Shown here in pieces: positions 35,128-44,042 of a stretch of DNA of 64,000 nucleotides. The position numbers and the translations under genes are program-made. This DNA is from Posidoniimonas corsicana (lineage in GTDB: Bacteria; Planctomycetota; Planctomycetia; Pirellulales; Lacipirellulaceae), in assembly GCF_007859765.1 (NCBI RefSeq), contig NZ_SIHJ01000002.1, forward strand, positions 775,615 through 839,614. The letters are read 5' to 3'. Position 1 is the first letter of the stretch, and every line of letters starts with the position of its first letter. Under the pieces are notes generated by a model. That model ran no database searches. It was not told the origin of the DNA and saw only the letters and a program-made list of their open reading frames with translations.

Positions 35128-36849
35128 ATGCCCGCGCACCCTACCCTGCAGATCTACAACACGCTGTCGAAGAAGAAGGAGCCGTTCGAGACCGTCCAGG
35201 AGGGCAAGGTCGGCATCTACCTGTGCGGGCCCACGGTGTACGCCGAGGCCCACATCGGTCACCTGGTCGGGCCGGTGATCTTCGACTGCATCACGCGGCA
35301 CCTCAAGTACAGCGGTTACGACGTCAACTGGGTGGTCAACATCACCGACGTCGACGACAAGCTAATCAACAAAGCCAACGAGCGCGGCATCACCATGCTC
35401 GAGGTGGCCGAAGAGAACATCAAGGACTACGAGGGCAACCTGGCCGCGCTGGGCGTAGACCAGATCAGCTCGTTCCCCCGCGCCACCGAGTGCATGGGCG
35501 ACATCATCCAGTTCGTCGCGGACCTGGTCGAGAAGGGCTACGCGTACGAGTCCGAGGGCGACGTCTACTTCGACGTCGGCAAGGACCGCGAGTACGGCAA
35601 GCTCTCCAACCGCTCGGTCGAGGCCATGCAGGGCGACGGCGGCGGCCAGGCGGCCCGCAAGAAGTCCGCCGCCGACTTCGCGCTCTGGAAGTCCGCCAAG
35701 CCGGGCGAGCCGAGCTGGGAGTCGCCCTGGGGCGAGGGCCGGCCGGGCTGGCACATCGAGTGCAGCGCGATGAGCAAGAAGATCCTCGGCGAGACCTTCG
35801 ACATCCACGGCGGCGGCCTGGACCTAGTGTTCCCGCACCACGAGAACGAGGTCGCGCAGAGCGAGTGCTGCCACGGCAAGCCGATGGTCAAGTACTGGGC
35901 CCACAACGGCCTGCTGCGCAAGGACTCGGCCGCCGGCAAGATCGGCGGCAAGAGCGACCGCCAAGAGCCCGGAGCGTCCGCCCCCGAAGCCGACGCCGGC
36001 GGCAAGATGAGCCGCAGCAAGGGCGCCGGCGGCCTGGCCGACCTCATCAAGAAGCAGGGGGGCGAGCGGATCCGCTTCTTCCTGCTCCGCACCCACTACC
36101 GCAGCACCGTGCTGTTCAGCGAGCCCGCCATCGAACAGGCCGCCAAGGGCCTGGAGACCTTCTACCGGCTGTTCAAGCGGTTCACGCGGATCAGCGGCGG
36201 CGACTTCTACGCGCTCACCGCGCCGACCAGCCGCGGCGCGAGCAGCATCGACCTGGGCGACAACGAGACCCTCGCCAAGGCGAAGGAGCTGAAGGAGAAG
36301 TTCCTGTCCGCCATGGACGACGACTTCAACACCGGCGGCGCGATCGCCGAGCTGTTTGAGCTCTCCACGCTGGCCAACAAGTTCTGCGACCAGCAGAAGA
36401 TGGAAGAAGGCTCGCCCAACCCGGCCGACACCGCGGTGCTCGACCTGCTGATGGAGACCATCAAGGAGCTCAGCGCGATCCTCGGCATCTTCCAGCAGCC
36501 CCCGGCGGACGCCGGCGGTTCCGGCAACGAGCTGCTCGGCAAGGTTATGCAGCTGGTCATCGACCTCCGCGCCGAGAGCCGCGCCGCCAAGAACTTTGCC
36601 GTGGCCGACGCCATCCGCGACGGCCTGACCCCCACCGGCATCACGCTGGAGGACCGCGCCGGCGGCACCGAGTGGACCGGCGGCGCCGACGGTGCCCTGG
36701 ACGGCGTGATGCAGATGCTGATCGACCTCCGCGCCACGGCCCGCAAGAACAAGGACTTCGCTACGGGCGATGCGGTCCGCGACCGGCTGAAGGACGCCGG
36801 CGTGACGCTCGAGGACCGCGCAGGCGGGACGGAATGGACCGCGGGGTAA
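35128..36849 (+). CDS. cysS: cysteinyl-tRNA synthetase with duplicated C-terminal module
   Basis: A 573-residue class I tRNA synthetase charging tRNA-Cys. The zinc-binding Cys33 is in YLCGPTVY, HIGH is at residues 42-45, GRPGWHIECSAMS and DIHGGGLDLVFPHHENE follow, and the KMSKS loop reads KMSRSKG from about residue 293. An insertion of about 20 residues rich in Gly/Ala/Asp (IGGKSDRQEPGASAPEADAG) precedes KMSRS. The C-terminal small module is duplicated: about residues 469-515 and 526-573 both contain a VMQ-IDLR-AR/KDF-AD-RD pattern and the closing LEDRAGGTEWT. The protein is about 100 residues longer than E. coli CysRS (461). Confidence 0.93.
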   Translation: MPAHPTLQIYNTLSKKKEPFETVQEGKVGIYLCGPTVYAEAHIGHLVGPVIFDCITRHLKYSGYDVNWVVNITDVDDKLINKANERGITMLEVAEENIKDYEGNLAALGVDQISSFPRATECMGDIIQFVADLVEKGYAYESEGDVYFDVGKDREYGKLSNRSVEAMQGDGGGQAARKKSAADFALWKSAKPGEPSWESPWGEGRPGWHIECSAMSKKILGETFDIHGGGLDLVFPHHENEVAQSECCHGKPMVKYWAHNGLLRKDSAAGKIGGKSDRQEPGASAPEADAGGKMSRSKGAGGLADLIKKQGGERIRFFLLRTHYRSTVLFSEPAIEQAAKGLETFYRLFKRFTRISGGDFYALTAPTSRGASSIDLGDNETLAKAKELKEKFLSAMDDDFNTGGAIAELFELSTLANKFCDQQKMEEGSPNPADTAVLDLLMETIKELSAILGIFQQPPADAGGSGNELLGKVMQLVIDLRAESRAAKNFAVADAIRDGLTPTGITLEDRAGGTEWTGGADGALDGVMQMLIDLRATARKNKDFATGDAVRDRLKDAGVTLEDRAGGTEWTAG

Positions 36850-36923
36850 GAACTTCCTCACGACCGCGCCCGTCAGGCGGTGAACAACTGGCTTTGCGTC
36901 TCCCCACTACGAAAGGCAGCCCC

Positions 36924-37121
36924 ATGCGGTACAAGATCTCGCTGGAGAAGTCGGACGAAGGGTATGCCGCGTCCGTGCTCGGACTACCTGGGTGCCACTC
37001 GCAGGGCGCTACTGAGGCAGAAGCAATCGCCAACGTTCAGGATGCGATCCGGGAGTACCTCGAGGTGCAGCGTGAGCTGTGGGTGGACAAGGACACCCGC
37101 GAAGTGGAAGTCGAGGCCTAG
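36924..37121 (+). CDS. hicB: HicB-family antitoxin
   Basis: A 65-residue protein of the UPF0150/HicB partial RNase-H fold: MRYKISLEKSDEGYAASVLG, LPGCHSQGATEAEAIANVQD, AIREYLEVQ. It is short and lacks a C-terminal helix-turn-helix, as in many HicB antitoxins. It sits directly before the HicA toxin gene (two-base gap), with the antitoxin first. The start is ATG at 36924 after AAAGGCAGCCCC. The pair lies between cysS and ruvC. Confidence 0.85.
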   Translation: MRYKISLEKSDEGYAASVLGLPGCHSQGATEAEAIANVQDAIREYLEVQRELWVDKDTREVEVEA

Positions 37122-37123
37122 GC

Positions 37124-37336
37124 GTGCCGAAGCTCCCCGGGGTTAACCATAAAGACGCCATACGCGCACTAGAGAAGGCCGACTTCGTTGTTGCTCGTGA
37201 AGGCAAACACACCGTCATGACAAACGGCGAGCGGATCCTCACCATCCCGCGCCACAACCCGATCAACGCGATCACGATGGGCGCAATAGTGCGTGACGCC
37301 GGGCTTAAGATCGAAGAGTTTCGCAAGCTGATTTAG
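37124..37336 (+). CDS. hicA: HicA-family mRNA interferase toxin
   Basis: A 70-residue dsRBD-like toxin. The active-site region reads EGKHTVMTNGERILTIPRHN, where the catalytic His is normally in a GSH motif, so GKH is a conservative variant. VRDAGLKIEEF at the end is typical. HicA cleaves mRNA and is neutralised by HicB. The start is GTG, two bases after the hicB stop, so expression is coupled. The ruvC ATG follows its stop after six bases. Confidence 0.85.
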   Translation: MPKLPGVNHKDAIRALEKADFVVAREGKHTVMTNGERILTIPRHNPINAITMGAIVRDAGLKIEEFRKLI

Positions 37337-37342
37337 TTCCCC

Positions 37343-37879
37343 ATGCGTATCCTCGGCATCGACCCCGGACTCAACACCACCGGCTACGGCGTGATCGACG
37401 CCCAGGGGCGGGACCTGACGCTCGTCGAGGCGGGCGTGGTGCGGGGGACCTCGGGCAAGTCGCTCGCGCACCGCGTGGGCGAGATCTACGCCGGCGTGGC
37501 CGAGGTGGTTGAAGCCCTCAAGCCCGACGCGCTGTCGCTCGAGGAGCTCTACTCCCACTACGAGCGGCCCAAGACCGCTATCCTGATGGGCCACGCACGG
37601 GGCGTGATCGTGCTGGCCGCCACGCAGGCCGGCGTGCCGGTGGCGCACTACGCGGCCACACAGATCAAGAAGACCCTCACCGGCAACGGCCGCGCGCCTA
37701 AGGCGCAGATGCAGCAGGCCGTGCAGGCCGAGCTCCGCCTGACCGCCGCCCCCGACCCGCCCGACGTGGCCGACGCGCTGGCCATCGCCATGACGCACTG
37801 GTACCTGGGCTGTCGGCCTTCGGCTATCGGCTCTCGGCAAGATTGCGTAGATTCCAAGCCGACCGCCGACGGACAATAG
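37343..37879 (+). CDS. ruvC: crossover junction endodeoxyribonuclease RuvC
   Basis: A 178-residue Holliday-junction resolvase. Catalytic acids are seen in [13 protein letters not shown] (Asp7), [14 protein letters not shown] (Glu67/68) and [15 protein letters not shown] (Asp141, Asp144). The last 20 residues, after HWYLG, are non-conserved and are coded by a GGCTATCGGCT-type repeat that forms a partial inverted repeat with the intergenic sequence before ruvA. The true domain therefore ends near residue 156. It forms an operon with ruvA, 19 bases downstream. Confidence 0.93.
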   Translation: MRILGIDPGLNTTGYGVIDAQGRDLTLVEAGVVRGTSGKSLAHRVGEIYAGVAEVVEALKPDALSLEELYSHYERPKTAILMGHARGVIVLAATQAGVPVAHYAATQIKKTLTGNGRAPKAQMQQAVQAELRLTAAPDPPDVADALAIAMTHWYLGCRPSAIGSRQDCVDSKPTADGQ

Positions 37880-37898
37880 CCAACAGCCGATAGCCCCT

Positions 37899-38522
37899 AT
37901 GATCACCAAAGTCACCGGCCGCGTTGTTTCCCTCTCGACCGACTTCTGCACGCTGGCCATCGGCCCGTACGAGCGGCAGGTGCTGATCCCCGAGTTCGCC
38001 CGCCGCAGCCTGCAGTCGAAGGTCGGCCAGGAGGTGGACCTGCACACCATCGAGTACCTCGAGGGGAACCCGATGCAGGGCCGCATGACGCCCCGCATGA
38101 TCGGCTTCCTCAACCCGGTGGAGCGTGAGTTCTTCGAGATGTTCTGCCAGGTGGACGGCGTCGGCGTGAAGAAGGCGCTCCGCGCGATGGTCCGCCCGGT
38201 CGCCGAGCTCGCCACCGAGATCGAGGAGCAGGACGTCAAAGGCCTCAGCACCCTGCCCGGCATCGGCCCCGCCACCGCCGAGCGGGTGGTCGCCAAGCTG
38301 CGCCGCAAGGCGGCCAAGTTCGCGCTCTTGGTCGGGCGCGACCTGCCCACCGGCGGCGACATCGAGCAGGACCTGGCCGCCGAGGTGTTCGAGATCCTCC
38401 GCACGCTGGGCCACAGCGAAGCGGACGCCAAACGCCTGCTGGACGAGGCCGTCAGCCGCAAGAAGAAGTACAAGGACGTCGAGGCCCTGCTCCACGCGGT
38501 TTATGAGCAGCGGAACGGGTAG
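37899..38522 (+). CDS. ruvA: Holliday junction branch-migration protein RuvA
   Basis: A 207-residue protein. The OB-fold domain I is [20 protein letters not shown]. Domain II carries the two helix-hairpin-helix motifs ([36 protein letters not shown]) that grip the junction. The acidic/helical domain III at the C-terminus ([20 protein letters not shown]) contacts RuvB. Length is normal. No ruvB is seen in this window. Confidence 0.94.
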   Translation: MITKVTGRVVSLSTDFCTLAIGPYERQVLIPEFARRSLQSKVGQEVDLHTIEYLEGNPMQGRMTPRMIGFLNPVEREFFEMFCQVDGVGVKKALRAMVRPVAELATEIEEQDVKGLSTLPGIGPATAERVVAKLRRKAAKFALLVGRDLPTGGDIEQDLAAEVFEILRTLGHSEADAKRLLDEAVSRKKKYKDVEALLHAVYEQRNG

Positions 38523-38523
38523 C

Positions 38524-38561
38524 GGTTGGTGGGTGGTTGTTGGTGTGTGGTGGGTGGTTGG
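38524..38561. repeat. GGTTGGTGGG-type G-rich repeat
   Basis: The plus strand has a run of GGTTGGTGGGTGG, TTGTTGGTGTGTGG and TGGGTGGTTGG units directly after the ruvA stop. It is the complement-strand form of the CCACCAACC repeats seen elsewhere. Confidence 0.65.
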
Positions 38562-38569
38562 ACCGACGG

Positions 38570-40072
38570 CTACTCTTCGCCAGCGTCGAACCACGATGGC
38601 AGCGTGATGTCGCCGGCCTGGTGGGGCCAGCCTACCCACCGGCGCACCCGCTTGGGTGGTTTGCCCGCGTCGTCCCGACCGTTGTCGCCGACGCTGTACA
38701 GCAGATACCCGTCGGCCGTGCGGCGGTACCTGAGGGGATCGCCCACAGGCGAGCAGGGGTCGATCGGCGCCTCGGGGAGCAGGTTGGGAACCAGCTCAGC
38801 AATACCTTCGGGCCACTCGCCATGCTCGGCCTGGTACGCGTGCAGCGCGAACTCGACCTGGAACAGCCGCAGCATCGCCCGGCTGTCCGCGTAGTAGCTC
38901 TCCTGGAAGGCGACGTCCACAACCGAGTGGTGGCGGTCCCAGCGGCAGAGGATCTCGCGCAACCGCCGGTGCCAGTTCGTACGCTGGTGCACGTCGATGA
39001 TGCTCTGCCAGCGGTAGGAGTCGTACGGCTGGATCCCCCCCTCGATGGCCCGCAACCGCTTGCTTACGCGGGCCAGGTCCTCGACCGGCAGCGTCGCGCG
39101 GAGCGGGTACAGAGCCTCTAGCTGTGGGTACAAGCCCTTCATTGAGTTCACATAGTCGTGCTGCGTCCCGCCCCGGGCGTCGTCGACCTGCGTCTGCAGG
39201 ACCATGAGCGGGTGGAGCGCCTCGACAGGAAGATCAGAAGGCGGCGGCTCGAACGCAACGGGCGGCGGCGTTGATCGCCACGGCAGCAGCCACTGCGCGC
39301 CGACCCACACCGGCGGCGCGACAATGGCGGCGATCACTGCCAGCAGCGCGAGCTTCGCGTGGCGGTTCCGCGGCGCGACCGGGCGCTGCGCCGCGCGTGC
39401 CAGCCCCACGGCGGCCGCCGTGAGCAGCGTCACCGCGATGCAGACCGGCGTCCACACCGCGCGGAGGTAGCGTTCCGACCCGGGCTCGTACCGTTCGGGA
39501 GAGAGGAACACCTGGAACTGGGGCTGGGGCCAGACGCCGTGCCGCAGCGAGGTGGTGAACTCGTCCAGCTGCACGAGCGTCAGCGACAGCAGCAGCGCTG
39601 CCAGGCAGCCCAGCAGCGTCCGCCGCAGCGGGGTCGACCAGCCCTCCACCGCCATCCACGCCCCGACCAGCGTGCACAGGCCGCCGACCAGGCCGATCAG
39701 CGCGAAGTCGCCCCACGCCTGGTAGTGCGTGAACTCGAGCCGCGCGCCCATGGCGGCCGCCACGGCCACCGCCGCGGTGAGCGTCAGCAGCCCGCCCATC
39801 GAGAACGCCCACAGCGGGCGGGGGTCGGCGTCCGCCCGGTGGAACCACCACCGCCCCAGCCACACGCCGGCCCCGACGGTCGCGCCCAGCACGTAGCAGC
39901 CGACAAACACCTCGTCGGCCTCGACCGCCAGCGGCGGGGCGATGATCGCCAGGAACGCCAGCCACCGCAGCATGGCCCACCGCCCGGCCCCCGCGGCCCA
40001 CAACGCCACCAGCCCCACGCAGCCGAGCGTGGTCGCCAGCAGCACGCCAAGGGTGTAGGTCATGCTGACCAT
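38570..40072 (-). CDS. polytopic membrane protein with pseudopilin-like C-terminal segment
   Basis: A 500-residue protein with about eight hydrophobic segments in residues 1-265, then a soluble C-terminal half. Near the end, the stretch ALHAYQAEHGEWPEGIAELV, followed by the Asp/Pro-rich PEAPIDPCSPVGDPLRYRRT and GYLLYSVGDNGRDDAG, resembles the C-terminal part of planctomycete type II secretion/pseudopilin-like proteins. Here it is attached to a membrane domain. The function is unknown. ATG at 40072; an inner ATG three codons in is possible. Confidence 0.7.
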   Translation of the reverse strand: MVSMTYTLGVLLATTLGCVGLVALWAAGAGRWAMLRWLAFLAIIAPPLAVEADEVFVGCYVLGATVGAGVWLGRWWFHRADADPRPLWAFSMGGLLTLTAAVAVAAAMGARLEFTHYQAWGDFALIGLVGGLCTLVGAWMAVEGWSTPLRRTLLGCLAALLLSLTLVQLDEFTTSLRHGVWPQPQFQVFLSPERYEPGSERYLRAVWTPVCIAVTLLTAAAVGLARAAQRPVAPRNRHAKLALLAVIAAIVAPPVWVGAQWLLPWRSTPPPVAFEPPPSDLPVEALHPLMVLQTQVDDARGGTQHDYVNSMKGLYPQLEALYPLRATLPVEDLARVSKRLRAIEGGIQPYDSYRWQSIIDVHQRTNWHRRLREILCRWDRHHSVVDVAFQESYYADSRAMLRLFQVEFALHAYQAEHGEWPEGIAELVPNLLPEAPIDPCSPVGDPLRYRRTADGYLLYSVGDNGRDDAGKPPKRVRRWVGWPHQAGDITLPSWFDAGEE

Positions 40073-40129
40073 GGGTTGGTTACGCTGGGGCGGAAGATAA
40101 GTTCAGTGGCGGCGTAAATCAAACCCCTT

Positions 40130-40228
40130 GGGTGCCGGGGGCGCTCCGCGACAGCGGAAGTCCCCGCTGCCGCAGGACCGGGGCACGCTAATCTCGGGGG
40201 CTTCCCTTCGGGAGCGCCCCGGCGCCCC
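40130..40228. repeat. REP-like palindrome, left copy
   Basis: GGTGCCGGGGGCGCTCCGCG at the left pairs with GGGAGCGCCCCGGCGCCC at the right; inner arms GGAAGTCCCCG and CGGGGGCTTCC extend the stem. About 99 bases, almost identical to the copy at 40858. Confidence 0.85.
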
Positions 40229-40279
40229 AACGCAAAAAGGAAATTGGAATCGCTAGACCTCGCTGTCTACACTCCAGTA

Positions 40280-40846
40280 ATGCAGCGTCACGGTCCGCAC
40301 CGCAAGTCGTTCAATCTTCCTGGGCACGCCCACGAACTCACGTTCTCTTGCTTCCAGCGATTCCAACTCCTGTCAAAGCCGCGGACCTGCGAGTGGCTGG
40401 CCGAATCGATCGAGCACGCACGCAGCAGACTCAATTACGATCTCTGGGCCTTTGTGTTCTTGCCCGAGCACGTACATCTGGTTGTCCATCCCCGAGAGCC
40501 TGATTACTCGGTTTCCGATTTTCTAGAACTAGTCAAGCAACCGACGTCTCGCAAAGCGTTGGCGTTCGTCAGATCGAACGCCCCCGAGTGGGTCCCACGT
40601 TTGCAGCAGCGTCGCGGCAGTCGCATCGAAAGTCACTTCTGGCTTCCCGGCGGCGGCTACGACCGCAACATCAGCGAGCCTTCAACTCTTGAGAAGATGA
40701 TCGAATACACGCACATGAATCCCGTTCGTCGGGGACTTGTCGAGAAAACGAGGGATTGGAAGTGGTCAAGCGCAGGGTGGTACGAAGGGCTAGAGCCAAA
40801 CCGCTTGAAGCCTGACGCCATCTCACCCGAGTGGCTCGTGGAATAG
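40280..40846 (+). CDS. REP-associated tyrosine transposase (RAYT, Y1 family)
   Basis: A 188-residue HUH/Y1-type transposase. The metal-binding HxH is in FVFLPEHVHLVVHP. The nucleophile Tyr is probably the Tyr of KMIEYTHMNPVRRGLVEK, the conserved YIHxNPVRRGLV segment of the family, and WKWSSAGWYEG closes the domain. RAYTs cut single-stranded REP hairpins. A TTG at 40244 with AAGG upstream would add 12 residues; ATG at 40280 starts nearer the conserved region. Composition is less GC-rich than flanking genes, consistent with transfer. Confidence 0.88.
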   Translation: MQRHGPHRKSFNLPGHAHELTFSCFQRFQLLSKPRTCEWLAESIEHARSRLNYDLWAFVFLPEHVHLVVHPREPDYSVSDFLELVKQPTSRKALAFVRSNAPEWVPRLQQRRGSRIESHFWLPGGGYDRNISEPSTLEKMIEYTHMNPVRRGLVEKTRDWKWSSAGWYEGLEPNRLKPDAISPEWLVE

Positions 40847-40857
40847 CAGTACAAGGG

Positions 40858-40958
40858 GGTGCCGGGGGCGCTCCGCGACAGCGGAAGCCCCCGACTTTCT
40901 GCAAGCCGCGGCAGGTACCTCGTCGGGGGCTTCCCTAACGGGAGCGCCCCCGGCACCC
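40858..40958. repeat. REP-like palindrome, right copy
   Basis: The same arms as the left copy (GGTGCCGGGGGCGCTCCGCG and GGGAGCGCCCCCGGCACC), with inner arms GGAAGCCCCCGA and TCGGGGGCTTCC pairing perfectly. It begins 11 bases after the transposase stop; only the central loop differs from the left copy. Confidence 0.85.
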
Positions 40959-40974
40959 GGCGTGACCCTTCGGC

Positions 40975-42567
40975 CTACTCCCACTCGATCGTGGCCGGCG
41001 GCTTGCTGCTGATGTCGTACACCACGCGGTTGACGCCCTTCACCTCGTTGATGATGCGGGTGCTGATGCGGGCCAACAGGTCGTGGGGCAGGTGGCTCCA
41101 GTCGGCGGTCATGAAGTCGTCGGTGTTGACGCACCGCACGGCGACCGTGTTGTCGTAGGTGCGGGAGTCGCCCATCACGCCCACGCTCTGCACCGGCAGC
41201 AGCACGGCAAACGCCTGGCTGGTGGCGCGGTACAGGCCGGCGGCCTTGATCTCGCCGACCACGATCGCGTCGGCCTCGCGCAGCACGGCCAGCTTCTCCT
41301 TGGTCACCTCGCCCAGGCAGCGGACCGCCAGGCCGGGGCCGGGGAACGGGTGCCGCCAGACGATCTCCTCCGGCAGGTCGAGCTGCAGGCCGAGCTGACG
41401 CACCTCGTCCTTGAACAGGTCGCGGAGCGGCTCGACCAGCTCGAAGCCCAGCTCCTCCGGCAGGCCGCCCACGTTGTGGTGCAGCTTGATGGTGTCGGCC
41501 GGGCCGTCCTTGGCGGCGCCGCTCTCGATCACGTCCGGGTACAGGGTGCCCTGGGCCAGGTACTTCGCGCCCTCGATTTTGTCGGCCTCGGCCTTGAAGC
41601 AGTCGATGAAGGTCTTGCCGATGCGGCGGCGTTTCTCCTGCGGGTCGACCACGCCGGCCAGCTGCTCGAGGAACAGGTCCTCGGCCTTGACCACGTGCAG
41701 GTCGGCCTTGAAGTGGTTGGTGAACTCGTCGACGATCGCCCGCTCCTCGTCCTTGCGCAAGAGGCCGTTGTCGACCAGGATGCAGGAGAGCTGCGTGCCG
41801 ATCGCGCGGGCCAGCAGCGCCGCCACCACGGCCGAGTCGACGCCGCCCGACAGCCCGCAGATCACGCGGTCGTCGCCCACCCGCTCGCGGACCTGGCGGA
41901 TGGTCTCGTCGGCGAAGTCGGCCAGCCGCCACAGGCCGGAGGTCTTGCAGACCTTCTGCAGGAAGTTGGTCAGCACCTGCTTGCCCTCGACGGTGTGGGT
42001 CACCTCGGGGTGGAACTGCAGGCCAAACACCGGCAGCTTCTTGTGCCGCACGGCGGCGAACGGGCAGGTGGAGGTCTTGGCCAACGGCTCCCAGTCCTCG
42101 GCGATCGCCGCGACCTGGTCGCCGTGGCTCATCCAGACCTCGGTCTGCGTCTGGACGCCGTCGAACAGGTCGGTGGGGTCGGTCACCTCGCAGTGGGCGC
42201 GGCCGTACTCGCGGCTGGACGCGTTCTGCACCTCGCCGCCCAGCGCCTGGCAGGCGAGCTGCATGCCGTAGCAGATGCCGAGCACGGGGATGCCGAGCTT
42301 GAACAGCTCGGGGTCGCACTGCGGCGCGTTCTCGGCGTACACGCTGCTGGGGCCGCCCGACAGGATGATGCCGGCCGGGGCCAGCTCCTTGAGCCGCGCG
42401 GCCGTGATGTCGTGCCGCACGATCTCGCAGTAGACGTGCGCCTCGCGGACCCGCCGGGCGATGAGCTGGGCGTACTGGCTGCCAAAGTCGAGCACCAGCA
42501 CGCGTTCTTCGGCGACGCCAGCGGCGGCGGGGAGGTCGGTCATAGCGGTAGTGGAGTCCACGGACAT
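40975..42567 (-). CDS. guaA: GMP synthase (glutamine-hydrolysing)
   Basis: A 530-residue enzyme converting XMP to GMP with glutamine and ATP. The class I amidotransferase domain has Cys99 in GICYGMQL and His186/Glu188 in QFHPEVTHT. The ATP-pyrophosphatase loop is [16 protein letters not shown] (about 238-252). The dimerisation domain ends in the standard [17 protein letters not shown]. The start at 42567 is supported by GAGGG upstream; an inner ATG (MTDLPAA) is also possible. A TACAAT hexamer on the minus strand near 42662-42667 is a possible -10. Confidence 0.95.
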   Translation of the reverse strand: MSVDSTTAMTDLPAAAGVAEERVLVLDFGSQYAQLIARRVREAHVYCEIVRHDITAARLKELAPAGIILSGGPSSVYAENAPQCDPELFKLGIPVLGICYGMQLACQALGGEVQNASSREYGRAHCEVTDPTDLFDGVQTQTEVWMSHGDQVAAIAEDWEPLAKTSTCPFAAVRHKKLPVFGLQFHPEVTHTVEGKQVLTNFLQKVCKTSGLWRLADFADETIRQVRERVGDDRVICGLSGGVDSAVVAALLARAIGTQLSCILVDNGLLRKDEERAIVDEFTNHFKADLHVVKAEDLFLEQLAGVVDPQEKRRRIGKTFIDCFKAEADKIEGAKYLAQGTLYPDVIESGAAKDGPADTIKLHHNVGGLPEELGFELVEPLRDLFKDEVRQLGLQLDLPEEIVWRHPFPGPGLAVRCLGEVTKEKLAVLREADAIVVGEIKAAGLYRATSQAFAVLLPVQSVGVMGDSRTYDNTVAVRCVNTDDFMTADWSHLPHDLLARISTRIINEVKGVNRVVYDISSKPPATIEWE

Positions 42568-43144
42568 AGGTCGCCCTCGCTTTATCCCTTCCGATGTCGG
42601 GGCCGCTTGGTCGAAGGGGCCCCGCGTTTGAGGGGGTCGTTCGCCTGAGGGAAAGCCCGGTATTGTAGCAGGCTTCCGGGCGGGTCGAAATGAGCGGAAT
42701 CCAGGGGGATTTCGGTAGAAACCGGCCACCCCCCGCGGTCCAATGAGGGATGGCCGTAGTCGCTCAAGCGCCGCGATGCGCGGCCCTGAGCAACCTCCGC
42801 CCGCAGTCGTGGGTTTGGTTGTGGCCACCCGTGCGCGAAGCACCCCAGCAACAACACGCTACCCACCACCCGCCACCCACCAGCCACCAAACGACTTTTG
42901 TCCCTATCGGCGACCCCAGGTGGACAAAAGTCGGCCGAAGACGAGCAGGCCAAAGTGCGTCGACCCTACAAAACAAGACAAAAACGCAAACGCGGGCTCG
43001 GAATGAGGCCCGACTTTTGTCCCTAAAAATCGATGCGCCAGAAGTGGACAAAAGTCCGCTTCGCCGCGCGGCTCGATCGTGTTGCTGGCTCGCGGAGCGC
43101 GTTATCATGCGCCTTTGAACGGATTCCCCCCCGCCGAGCCCGCC
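42568..43144. other. gene-free divergent region carrying the hairpin-pair element
   Basis: About 580 bases between guaA and surE. It contains CGAAATGAGCGG (42686-42697), a GTAGAAACCGGCCACC word (42715-42730), CCACC-rich sequence at 42856-42890 and the 164-base double-hairpin element at 42893-43056. A possible surE promoter lies near 43081-43107 (TTGCTG, short spacer, TATCAT). Confidence 0.6.
42708..43056. repeat. double-hairpin repeat element, copy A
   Basis: Two inverted-repeat modules with arms GACTTTTGTCC and GGACAAAAGTC lie at 42893-42932 (40 nt) and 43012-43056 (45 nt), separated by 79 nt. A 23-base word at 42708-42730, ending in GTAGAAACCGGCCACC, lies upstream. The reverse complement of this arrangement, with identical module and spacer lengths, is found at 52739-52902 with the 23-base word at 52968. 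Confidence 0.85.
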
Positions 43145-43951
43145 ATGAAGATCCTGCTGACCAACGACGACGGTATCTACGCCCCCGGCCTGGCCGCGAT
43201 GCGGTCCGCGCTCGAGGAGTTGGGCGAGGTGTGCGTCGTGGCGCCGGCGATCGAGCAGAGCGGCGTCGGGCACAGCATCACCTTCCTGACCCCCCTGATG
43301 GCGAAGGAGGTCTACGCCGACCACTCGGGCGACGCCGAGAGCCGGCTGGGCTGGGCCGTCGAGGGGAGCCCGGCAGACTGCGTGAAGCTGGCGCTCGGCA
43401 AGCTCTGCCCCTGGAAGCCGGACCTGGTGGTGAGCGGCATCAACGGGGGGCTGAACGTGGGGGTCAACGTGCTTTACTCCGGCACCGTGGCCGCGGCCAC
43501 CGAGGCCGCCATGTACGACCTGCCGTCGATCGCCGTGAGCCTGGAGTACGACGAGCACGCCCGATTCCACGCGGCGGCCCGGCTGGCGAGGCGGGTAATC
43601 AGCATGATGCTCAAACGCAACGCGTGGGCGGACCACGCGTTGTACAACCTCAACATCCCGACCGCCGCAACGCAGGATTCCTCGGGAAAAGAGGCCCCGG
43701 CGCCCGAGTTGCAAATCACTGGCATGAACACCCACCGCTGGCCGGCCGAGTTCGAGGCCCGGCTGGACCCCAAAAACCGCCACTACTACTGGACCACCGG
43801 CACGCTGCCCACGCCGGGGCCCGACGAGGACTCCGACCTGGCCGGCATCCGCAACCACCGGCTCACGCTCACCCCGCTGACCATCGACCGCACCCAGCAC
43901 GACAAGCTCGCCGAGATGCAGGCGTGGAACCTCGACCTGAACAACCAGTAG
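43145..43951 (+). CDS. surE: 5-prime/3-prime-nucleotidase SurE
   Basis: A 268-residue SurE-family phosphatase removing phosphate from nucleoside monophosphates. Metal and active-site motifs: KILLTNDDGIYAPGL (Asp8, Asp9), VVAPAIEQSGVGHSITF (metal Ser) and LVVSGINGGLNVGVNVLYSG. Length is normal. The start ATG follows CCCGCCGAGCCCGCC without a clear Shine-Dalgarno sequence. It is divergent from guaA across the double-hairpin region. Confidence 0.93.
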   Translation: MKILLTNDDGIYAPGLAAMRSALEELGEVCVVAPAIEQSGVGHSITFLTPLMAKEVYADHSGDAESRLGWAVEGSPADCVKLALGKLCPWKPDLVVSGINGGLNVGVNVLYSGTVAAATEAAMYDLPSIAVSLEYDEHARFHAAARLARRVISMMLKRNAWADHALYNLNIPTAATQDSSGKEAPAPELQITGMNTHRWPAEFEARLDPKNRHYYWTTGTLPTPGPDEDSDLAGIRNHRLTLTPLTIDRTQHDKLAEMQAWNLDLNNQ

Positions 43952-44042
43952 CCGTGTCGGCCGGAACAGGACAGACAACGATTCACCGCAGACAGCGCAC
44001 CAAGTGAGGCCCCCCATTACCGACCAACCAACGAGGCCCGAC

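Larger units (their letters stand above)
40130..40958 (+). mobile_element. RAYT transposase unit bracketed by two REP-like palindromes
   Basis: A REP-associated transposase gene lies between two direct copies of a 99-101-base palindrome. This is the usual arrangement of TnpA-REP loci, which mobilise or maintain REP sequences rather than moving as classical IS elements. Confidence 0.8.
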
